Shown piece after piece: positions 14,201 through 26,100 of a DNA stretch of 64,000 nt. The position numbers and the translations under genes were made by a program. The stretch comes from Nautilus pompilius (lineage: Eukaryota; Mollusca; Cephalopoda; Nautilida; Nautilidae), in assembly GCA_018389105.1 (NCBI GenBank), contig JACATO010000067.1, positions 372,001-436,000 of the forward strand. Reading direction: 5' to 3'. Each line of letters begins with the position of its first letter. Positions within the stretch are counted from its first letter, which is position 1. The notes beneath the pieces were generated by a model, which was not told the origin of the DNA, did no database searches, and was given only the letters and a program-made list of their open reading frames with translations.

Positions 14201-17030
14201 ATTCAGTGAGCGAAGGCACGAGTTTACCTTCAAAAGAGGCAGCATTTGTAATAGTCAAAGAAGAAAGCACTTCCAGGCGGAGCTGAACACAGATAAATCA
14301 TAGTGACATATTAGGAATATTAGAATTTCTCTCTTCCATGTATGCTTATATATTTTAAAAACAAAATTATGCATAAATATTTTTGAAGTCTGTAGGAATT
14401 CCTTCCAGGTCTTGACAGAGGTTTAGTCATTTCTGATATCCAATGGAATTGGTTATGTTCAGACCAATCTCTGTGTTATATATACACACAACCACCTTGC
14501 TATCATATAAGTGTTTGAAAAAACATTTCACAAAATATCTAAGCCTTTTCCACATAAATAAATTAAGAGAGAACATAGGAAACTTACACTAAAATGCTTT
14601 GTGTAAATAAATTTATTTTCAATATAAATAAATAATTAAATAAACAAATGAAATAGCACATGTACCATAATCAGTTAAATACATTTTTAAAAAATCCTAC
14701 AATTTACAAATATAGCTGGTTTTTTTTTTTAATGATTCTGTTCTGAAGCTAAACCTTAATCACAAATTATCAAATATGTGTATAAAATATTTAATTAAAT
14801 TTTTTTAATATTTATACTTTGGCTACTGTTTTCCCATGTTTCTGAGCTCCAATGAAGAGAAAGCAAAGAAAGAGTTGGTGTCAGAACACATTAATATGTA
14901 GAGGACTATACTCTGCTATGACCCCCACACTAAGGTTTTTGCAGTCTCCTTGATAGGAAAGCTATGGCATCGCCAATATAGATTTGTAAAGTACCGAAAG
15001 TCCTAACTCACTAAAATTCTTTTGAAATTATTCATAAAAGTCAGGCATCACAATACACAGTATATATAGCAGCTGCTTCACACAATTACTGACCAATAGA
15101 TGAATGAGCATCTTTTGTAAACTTTTTGAAAACAGAACAAAATGGCTTGATACAATTTATTTTAAGAGGAAACAAAATAAATTAAATATATATATATATA
15201 TATAATTAGCTGTGTGTGCAATATAAGTCTGGTTTCTGTCTGCTGGTAGTTCAAAAATCTTCCCACAATGCAATATTCCGAAAACTCCTTATTGCCTCCA
15301 AGCAGAAGTTTCTAAAATGTCTGTCAATCTTCAAAATCTCTCACTTTTTATTTTTTTTAGCACAGCTTCTTTCCATCCATTATCTTTTCTTTGAGTTTTA
15401 CTCCATCTACCACACTAATTTGGATAACTAAATGTTCAGAAGTTGGGGATGAACCTAATCATGAGTTTTCATAGCACTGCATTGAGGAAATGTTTTTTTA
15501 GTTATTAGCAAATATTCAGATTTCAAGCTCAGTTGCTTTGAAATAAAAATACATTAGTGCATGAAATAGGTATTGTAAAAATTTCTACAACAGAGGAAAG
15601 GTGTGGATATCTTGTCTACCACAATAAATTATTTATCTTTCTTCTATCTGTACGTCAATAAGGAAATTATGAAGTGGCCATTAAATTTAAAATGTATGTG
15701 GCAGGACCAACAAGTTCACAAAAAAGGTGCTATAAAAGTGTTGACCAAATTAATTTACCTGCATGCCTTGGGACAGTGTTACAGCTCCCTTTGAATGTAT
15801 GCAGTTATAACTGAGGTCCAAACATTCTAAAGTCCGGTTAGTTTCTAAAACAAAATCAAACAGGGAAAACAACCAAAAAAAACCTACTGGTTTAAGTAAA
15901 GCAATATGCAGAGCTATTGTGGAATTGAAAAATTTTTTAAAAACAAAAAATTTTCATATTGACATAGCTGTTAACTTACCTAAAGCCTTTCCAATGTACT
16001 GAACACCAACTAGGTCAAGTTTATTGTAACTCAAATTGAGCTCCACAATAGAAGTGTTTACCTGTAATTTAACAGAAATCTCTTGTGTAATATGCAAAAA
16101 AGTTTCCATTTGGCATGGTGTGAGCTACATGTCTTGAAACCCTAGATGGTGAGGTTAGAAGTGGAAGCACAATGTGTCACATCACTTGAGAGTTTCTGTT
16201 TTACCAAAGAGTTAAACAAAACTAATTTGGTGTTGTTGCAAATGAGAAATAAAAACAATAGAAATGAATCAAATTCCACTTTTGCTTATTTTCTGTTTCA
16301 TTTAAGTCTAATTTAACTAAATCATATGATGTGTGCAAAATCATTTAAAAATAAGAAAGACAACTCTGAAAACAAAACAATGCTTTACTTGCTGTTTTCT
16401 TTTGGTAAAGAATCCCACATTTCCCCCCTTTCTTTCCTTGCACTTGTAGGATAATATTTCCAAATCATTTTTTTCTGCTCAATTTTCAAATGTGTTCCTA
16501 ACTGTTTGTATTTTATTATAATTTCCAAAAAGAATTATGGTACTTTATGTGAGGAAATGTTTGTTACAAGAATTCAAAATTTGAGAGAAAAAAAGATTAA
16601 AAACATGGTTTTGTTTACTTTTATAGACAAAAGAAAACCAGCCAGCCTTGTGGGTTTCCTCCAGTTTTCTCCCACATCTAAAAGATGAAGAGTTCCAGTA
16701 GATACTCTGTAGTAGGCATGCCACACATGCACACACACACACACTCTCTCTCTCTCTCTAGTGGATGGATGCCTTATATGCTGATGTTGGTATGTCAGTT
16801 CAAACAATATATCATGACTGCTGGCCAGAAGAAAAAAAATAGAGATGCAGTCTGTGCTCAATGTGCAATTCTTCTACACATCATTGGTAACTGTACAACA
16901 ATAGCATCTTGCTTCAGAATTGAAAAATTTTTAGAGAAAGTTGTTTCTTTTTTCTGGGAGATTTTCAACCATTATGGAGAATTCAATCAACAACAACAAC
17001 AACAACAAACAACAACAACAACAACACAAC

Positions 17031-17076
<46 letters not shown>

Positions 17077-17090
17077 TAATAATAATAATA

Positions 17091-17146
<56 letters not shown>

Positions 17147-17154
17147 GAATAATA

Positions 17155-17196
<42 letters not shown>

Positions 17197-20100
17197 TTAT
17201 TGCTGGAACTTGTAAATACTATACAAACAAAACTGGCTATTTTTAAATCCTTCAATGTTTCAGAAAAGCTGTCTTAATTAATCATTGTATGCATGAACTT
17301 CAAAACCTGTCTCTTGCTGTTCTGTAAGAGGTTTTCGCTTTCCCAAATTTTTTCTCCAATCAAAAGCACAAGGGAAAGAGGACTACAACAAAACAATGGC
17401 ATTTGTTATAATGTACAATAATCATAAGATCTTTTATAAAGAGACTAACTGCAACAGAATGAATGCAAGATGCACCTGAAAGATGAAAATGGATGTAGAA
17501 CCTGTAGATAACATAGGATTTGAACTTCAGATGCTTTCTAGATTTTGTGTTTCCTTTGTTATGTATAAACAAGAATTCTATTATTTGCTATGGTATCCAT
17601 GATACATTGGTAGATTTTTTGTTATTGGCTCACAAAACTTACCCTGATTATTTGTGCAATACTTTTGCCTGCTTCGTCAGTAATCTGATTGTCTGAAGAA
17701 AAAGAAAGTTAAGTTACGTTAAGAATGTTAAAGTAGAAGGTAGTAGTAGGTTAGGCATTTGATCCCGACTGTGTGAGTAGATAGACTAACTAACTAGATA
17801 GCCTAGTTTCGTGATCTTTCCCAACTGCCAACAATCAGAGGTTTTGTCCTGAGATGAAATCGTTTGGTATCCAATGACGGTGCTTTGCAGCAAGTGTTCC
17901 TATTCTCTTTTTAACAGTACCAGGTGGCTGGTCATTTTTAAAAAGTTTCTAAAATGTATTTTTAGACCAACACTTTAGGCTAAAGTGAAGCATCACCAAT
18001 AAGTTTCCTCTTTCTCTCTCTCATTATAAACTATTGTTACTGCTCTGAAATTTGGCCTCCAAATCATAGACTGTGCCTGCAGAAGTCAAATGCTGTGAAA
18101 ATAGAAATCTAACAAAAATTCTTTATATATAAAAAAAGAAAATTCAGAATAAAAAGGGATAGTCCAAGCAAAACAGCTCATGAGAGAAGAAAACAAAATT
18201 TACCCTTGAGACATTAATCCCAGCAGCCACTATCATTAGGATATTCAGATGTCAAAAAGAGAAAAAAAATTCTTTTTGTGATTTTCAATGAATGCACATT
18301 TTAAAAAAAATTAAGAGCTTCATTATTTTCCAATCAGAAAAGGAGGAAAAATTTAAGACAAAGTAATTACCCACAGCAGAAGTTCAATGATCACTATTGA
18401 TCAGCCAGTATGGATTCTTAAATCAAATTTAGGCTGCTGGTGACCCTGTAGTTAAGAGTGGCAAGGCTGGGTGCTAGACTTTGATTCTTGGTCAGGGATT
18501 GGGTTGGTTTGGTGTATACTACCATCCTGGTAGCTTTCTTCTCACTTACCAGCTGGTTGCCATGCTGGGTTTCCTCAGGACACTCCAATTTCCTGCCACA
18601 TCTAAAAATGAAACGTTCTAGCAGGGATTTCTCTGCCAAAGCCAGAAGTGCCAGACCAGGCCCTATAGCAGACGATTGCAGCACTCCACTCCGTCACCAG
18701 AGGTATTGTAAAGAGATTATCTCTGTTGTTGCAATTAAATGTCAAAGCCAAGATTTAGATCACAAATTTTTTTAAGATATAAGACATCTGAGAGGTTTCT
18801 GGGTATAGTTAATGATAACATGAAAAGAGATAATTTGAAAGTAAATTTTAAAAACACACAAGTTAATATAATCAGGGTTTACCTGATTAGTAATTTAATT
18901 AATTAAAATGTGAAGGTATAAAATTTTTTTAAAGAAATAACTTAATGATGGGCATAAATATAAAATTATATATATATATATATATATATGAAATAATTAT
19001 TTACTACAAATGCTGTTATAGAAGGATGATAACATTGGTTATGAAAAATTTTCATGCAATTTTTGGTTTTAAATAAAGAAAACTCTTTCTCCCTGTTATA
19101 CAGGAACAAAAAAAAAAAGAAACACAAATAAAATGAGATTTCCTGATTTTGCTATATAAGAAAATTTATGAAGTCACATGTTATGCCATGTGATTTACTA
19201 AACCTAGAGGCTGAGAGAGAGTTGAGAGCAACTATTCAGCAGCAGTCATAGAAGTATGTTTGACTTCACTAGAAACTTGATGATCCCTCGCTTTGTTAGC
19301 TTACCTGACCAATAAGTCCATCCAGATGGCTGCACATAACAGACCCAAACTTTCGGTATAGTATGATAGTTCAACAAGGTGAAAAATTAGCTTTCTTTAT
19401 AATACTTTTATGCATGAGTATGAGGAAAAATGAACCTGGTGTGACCAAAAGAGAAAATCACTGCAGATACCCCACAACTATAGTTTTATTTATTTCCCTA
19501 GATTAAGCCAGTTTTTTTTCTTTTTTTTATGAGCAAAAATTACATGGGAAATAATTCAACGAGTTTCTTTGAACAATGATTGTTCATGGTGGCAAATTAC
19601 TTTTTTTCTTTTGGTTAAAATAAAGCTATTTGAGTGCCATCTAAAAGAAAATGTGATGGGTTTTATTTTGCTCTCATCCAGCAACAGATTGATATGTTGT
19701 TACTTACTGGACAAATTTAAATACTGAAGATGGCAATTTTCTATAAGAGCAGGCGCCAGTATCTTTAGTCCTGTGGTGCCAATACTGTTTTTGGACAAAT
19801 CCTTTAAAAAAAAAAAGAAAATTAAAATAAATGAGTGTAATTGATCATTTAATTAAAATCTTCTCTAATGATATTTATATATTTTCCAAACAAATAATTT
19901 ATCAATTTTATAGTTAATGTCATATTTATTCGCAAGCAAAGCTGCAGATGTTACGCTGAATTTGTCAAACTACTATCCCTGTATCAATGATTTACTTTAC
20001 CTCTCAGATACCTAGAAAAAATGTTACCCAACAAAATCATTTACTTTTCCAAAGAAAAAAATGTATTTTACTTGCCATTTTATTTTTTGATATAATAGCA

Positions 20101-23100
20101 CCCAGTGAAGTAACTGATAAAGAACCATAACTGTATGAGAAACTGTTGAAGACATTTGTATGTTATTTGCTTATTTTTTCCTTCCTTTATTTTTGTTTAA
20201 CTTCTTGTAACATACTACCTTGTGTGTTCCTTAAAATCATAACATATCAAATTTTGCTTGATAATTCACTGTTTAACTATCATATGCTTACCATCTGATT
20301 GATCTTCTCATTTTCTAATAGCATTTTAGCAATACACATAGCGCCATCTGTCTGTAAGTCATTGTTCTGTGCATCAAGACACATAACTTGTTTGTTTTTC
20401 TACAATGTAAAGAAAATATGGCTTCCAATAACTGAAAAAAAGTGCTTTCCAGCAAAATATGGTATATTACATAAATATTCAGTTGAATGACAGCACCATC
20501 TTTATTTCTACATGACAACTAGAACAAAACATCAAAACTGATCAGGGACTCAAGAGGCCCAATCCATCCACCACCCTAATTCTTGATAAAAAGCAAACAG
20601 ATAGCATTTCCACCCATAATTTATTATTGGATTTTTTAAAGATTTTAAAATTCTGTTAAAAAAATTAAAGTAATTATTTCATGAAGAATGACACTAAATA
20701 ATGTTGCAGAAGAACAGATATTGGAAGCAATCTTTCTAATCTTAATTGGCTGCTGACTTACAATGCTTTTCAACAACTAACAGGTGCGCAAGCACACACA
20801 CACACACTCTCTCTCTCTCTCTCAGGACATCAGTAAGTCTTTTGTTTGAAAGTGATGTGTTACCATAATCAATTTTAGCAATTACTACATGTGTACCTGT
20901 ATAGATCATAATAACTCTACATAGACAAGTTTTATCATTAAAATTCCCCTTTATGCACTTAATGACCAATGGTAATTTTTGGTAATTAGATAAAACAAAC
21001 AAATAATATTGTCTTTAATGCTCATGACACATTTATAGGAACTACTAAAGCTGCATAGAAAACTCCACAATAAAAATTACCTGAATGTAAGGAATAGTCA
21101 GGTATTCTATAAATATACATGCAACAGCTCACAAATACTAATCAATTGGGCCTTTGTGCACTTTTAGAAAATACAAGCAGACATTACTGTATTTCACCAG
21201 TTTTCTTATGAAGTTCAAATATACTCAGAAGAATGTATTCAAGTCCCCCTCAACCCATAATTTTAAGATGAATTTTCGCATATCTCTATACTTTCTCAAC
21301 ATTGCAATACAAACATCATATAACTTGTGCATGTATATGTTTAAAGCTATTTGAATTTCATTTTGACAACCTGCACATACTTCAGAAAGCATAATCTAGT
21401 ATTATGCAAATGATTACCTCCCTTGTCAAATTACAACAACGGAGAAACACAAAGAAAAATCAATTCATTTACTGTTGAATTTTTATTTGATATAGCTAAG
21501 CATAGCTACTGATATTGCGTAGACAGTAAATTATTTTCCATGCATCAGAATATAAATAACACAGCCAGGTTTTGTCATGTTTTTAAATCTTCCATTTAAC
21601 ATATTAACAAAAATAGAAGAAAAAAGTTATTTTGACTAAAACAGAGTGCAGCGTATCATTAATGATGTTGCTCATGGTAGCATGTGTATGATGTAGATGA
21701 GTAAACTTCACATTATATTGACTGGCTTTAGCTGTTCAAGAAAGTATGTCAGTACAGGATCAATCAATTCAAATAATTTATGATGTTCATCAAAAGCTGC
21801 ATATTGCGATAAAGTCAATAAATGTCTACTACATCCTCAAACACATACAGTGCCAAAATCAATAAACTCGTGATAGTGACCATTTCTCTGCAGCTTTGTT
21901 ATATGGTTGTGGAGAAAATAAGAAAATGATGTACAATATTTGGTGTTGCATATGTTTAAATTGATTGGGGTTGACATTTTAGATTAAACTTCATTGAAAC
22001 CAAATTAAGACTGCATATTAACATATTAAAAAAATAATAAACAAATACAAAAACTCTTTAAAAAGATTTATATTACCCACAAACTGTAAATGAATTTTCA
22101 TCTTTTAAAATTTTAAACAAATTATTCTAAATTTTACTTTGAACTGAAAGCCATCGTAGATTTACCAAACAACATGGCCACATGGAACCACTTACAGTGA
22201 GAGCTCGACTTATTGGCAGAAAAGCTACAGGTCCCAGGAAACACTGGCTTACGTCGAGTTTTTCCTGTTGCAGTCCTTTGATGACCTTTGATGTGAGATG
22301 TCTCCCCTGCTCTTTGCACCACCTCCGGTAAGTGCTAATCCCAAACTTATCTTCATCTAAAGCTTTGTTAAAAACAAATAAAAATTTGTTAGATGGTACA
22401 TTTGGAATTTGTTTGCCTTTGACCAAATGACTGTGACCAGACAATGAAAGCATTTCAACAAATATCTTCTGGAATGCACCTGAAAGAAAACCTACAACTA
22501 CAGAGAGTAGACATGTAACCATAACCCTGATAATCAACTTGTGCCATTATCTGGCTCTTCCAATATAAGCCACTATTGGCTCATTTTTGGCCAGCCAGCC
22601 TTTGTAGCCAGTCGCCAGGGAGCTGTATCTGCAGTCTGTGCTCACTCAGGTTGCTTCTTGTCAGACACATACACTTCTTGCTTGTTGATCAGCTGTATTC
22701 TCTCCTGTTAGTGATTTTTATCAGTGATAATAATTGTAATCCTTGCAATATGTCGTCTAATGAAACCAATAATGTCTCAGCCGGCGCTCCGGAAAGTAGT
22801 CTACAGAAAAGAAAGAGCGTAGATCTTAGTACTGAGCAAAACTAGGGATGAGCGGCAGCGCTTGATCAAAAAACGGTCTGCCCAGGTGTCCGACCATCAT
22901 CTCCATGTCCCATTAAGGTCCTGATAACAGGTTGTTTACTGATATGTATCTATGTGTGTGTGTGTGTGGTGGGGGAGGGGTTAATGAGTATTTAAAAAAA
23001 AAAAAATAATAATACAGTGGAAAAAAAACAACAAACAAAACTGTATTATCCACTTAAGTTAAATTTAACAAACCAATACAGGTTTCATCACAGAATATTA

Positions 23101-26100
23101 GAGAGTTGTTTAGATAACGCGAATTCAAACAGAACAGGCGGCAGCAGTAATGGCTGACAGTCATCTGCGCGCAGCACCGGGCGATGAGAGCAGACGACAG
23201 TGTCGTGTAATTAGTATGCGAAGTTTCACGCGCCACGCTAGCTCGTGGTGACATTCAAATCTAGGATAGTGGCAAACGACTGTCATTTTATTAGCGATTG
23301 TTATTCATTAGCTAGAGGTGGAAAGTTCTTGGTTTCCGTACGGCTCCGCCAAAACTGGGGCCCGCGGGGACAGGAACCGAAAAGAACGCGTTTATGTTGG
23401 CTGAACAAACGGCAAGAACAAAAAAACAACGAAAACGGAGGCAGTGACCAGGTAAGTAACATCCAAGAAGTGTATTTCTGTAGCTTATCTAAACATCTAT
23501 TTATTTCTGGTGCTTAGTTTATACCAACGGTTTCATTTTCCCTTTACCCCATTTCGCCATTTCGGTAAATCCGGATATCGGAATTTTGAAACCTCCCCTA
23601 TACCGCAGTGTATAATAATAAATAATAATAATAATAATAATAATAAATGCATAAATTAAAGGACAAAAGTATAAGTTTTTTATCATATAAAAATAATATT
23701 CAGCATTATATTGAAAAGAGATTCAAATTGACGCAAAACCTTCAGCGAGAGGATGCCTTTGTCGCTGATGCTATTCCCGCCGCTGGACCAGCAGTCAATA
23801 ATTCCTCTGTTTGCCTATCAATACTTCGCTTTTCCAGACCAGACCAGACCGGGTACCTGCACAGGCTCGTGTTCGGGGGTGAACCTGTTACATTCCGTTT
23901 TCCATTATAAGAAAACAGGTTGTTTTTTTTTTAAAGCAACCCCCGCTGTGTTGTATGCGTTATTCCCTTATGAGAGAGAGAGAGAGAGATGGGGTGGGGG
24001 TGGGAAGGGTTGTCAGAAACTATCTTTTCATTAACAGAATCGTTAATGGCAGGTGGGGGAGGGGATGAATTACCGGCATGCGTAGTTACTGGTGAGATAA
24101 TTAACCACCCACATACCGCCGATGGTCGTCCCTCTCTTTTTTAAGGGACCCGTGCAGGATCCAGGACGACTTTCTTCTGCCTCTTCGTAACCACAGAAAC
24201 TGTTAATTCTACTCCCTCCTCCTCCCCCAACACACGTTTGACAAAAGGGATAATCATTTTCCTCGAAATTTCCCCATTAATTTCTCCACTACAAGGTTAT
24301 TAATAGAAATCTGCCCCCTCGGGTGCTCGCAGATGCATTTAACTGCGCGACGACCTCCCCCCCCCCAACTAACAACACTGGACAACAACAAACAACTTTC
24401 CGTCTGCTACTGAAGGTATGCGCAGGTGTCCTTTATCAAACCAAGCGGCTGATTCCAAGTCTGCGGACAGAACAGTGACCCAGCACCTAGGGAGGCAACG
24501 TGCGGTGTAAGCGGGCAACCACGTGGTTCTCTCTCTCTCGCGCGCGCAGGGATCTGTAGTCACAGGAAAATGTCAACGTGCGGTGTAAGCGGGCAACCAC
24601 GTGGTTCTCTCTCTCTCTCGCGCGCGCGCAGGGATCTGTAGTCACAGGAAAATGGCAACGTGCGGTGTAAGCGGGCAACCACGTGGTTCTCTCTCTCTCG
24701 CGCGCGCGCGGTAGAGCAGTCAAAATGCATAACATTAGACGTCTATTTATTTCTGTAACTGAAAATCCCCACGCGTTGGGTTAATTCGGATTTCGGGTTT
24801 GAAAACAGACATTTTTTTTACCCAGGTAGCAAATTGGGTGTTGTCCAGTTGGAATCGCATAGCAACTCTGGCTAGCGCGCGCCCCCCCCCAACACCCACA
24901 AGACGCTGATTCTGATTGGCCGACCGTTAGGGGTCGTAGGGATGTGCATTAGTTAGCCTGATGTTTACAGACTTTTGCCGACAGCGAAGAGCGCGGGATT
25001 ACTAATTCCTAACTCCGAATTAGTCGCGAACTTCCCTGTTTTGCTGGTGGGGGTCGGGAACAGGACGAATCCGGCTTATACTTGGGTGCACCCTCCATCG
25101 CTGCATCCATCACCAGCCTACCGGGATGGTATTGGTCGTTAACTCGGTGGTACTTTAAATGATTCAGTATTTGGAAATCATGATAATTTTAACATTAAAT
25201 GCTGCTTCCTGTGTGTTTACAGTGCAGCTTAGGCGCAGAGAGAGCGAGAGTGACTCTTTAAAGTCAAGTATTTGCTCAAGTCTGTGCCAAAAGTGTAGGA
25301 GCACGACAATCCTTCGTAGTTCCTGTTCGTAAACTGTCATTCCCGCTTGCATCCTTAAATCGCCCACTAATGGTCACGAGATTTTTTTCGTCCGGTCAGG
25401 TCGCTCCTTCATCCGTATACTATGGCCACCGTCGATGGTGAACCGTATTTCTTTAAACGCCCGTCGTTCACAACCTTCCAAAAGTCAGACACCTTGCACG
25501 GAGTTACCAAACCGGGGACCCCCCGTTCGTCTGACCCTACCATGGCAGGGGTGACTGATTATACGACTTTACCGTCGGAAATAAATTGACATTTGTTTTC
25601 CTTCCGAAGCAAATGCAGTGTTTGGATACAATGGCCGATCATGAAGTCCACATTTTACGCATAAGATTTGACCTGGAAACTTACATTGGATAGTTCGAGC
25701 CAGGGATCTCTCTCTTTCTCACTATCCATCGTCATCTCTCTCTCTCCTCCTCACTATCCATCATCATCTCTCTCTCTCTATCCTCACTATCCATCGTCAT
25801 CTCTCTCTCTCCTTCTCACTATCCATCGTCATCTCTCTCTCTCCTTCTCACTATCCATCGTCATCTCTCTCTCTCTCCTCACTATCCATCGTCATCTCTC
25901 TCTCTCTCCTCACTATCCATCGTCATCTCTCTCTCCTCACTATCCATCGTCATCTCTCTCTCTCCTTCTCACTATCCATCGTCATCTCTCTCTCCTCACT
26001 ATCCATCGTCATCTCTCTCTCCTTCTCACTATCCATCGTCATCTCTCTCTCCTTCTCACTATCCATCGTCATCTCTCTCTCCTTCTCACTATCCATCGTC

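Noticed and set aside
16941..17255. Poly-Asn and poly-Ile/Tyr ORFs
   Set aside because: Translations of the (CAA)n(TAA)n microsatellite on both strands.
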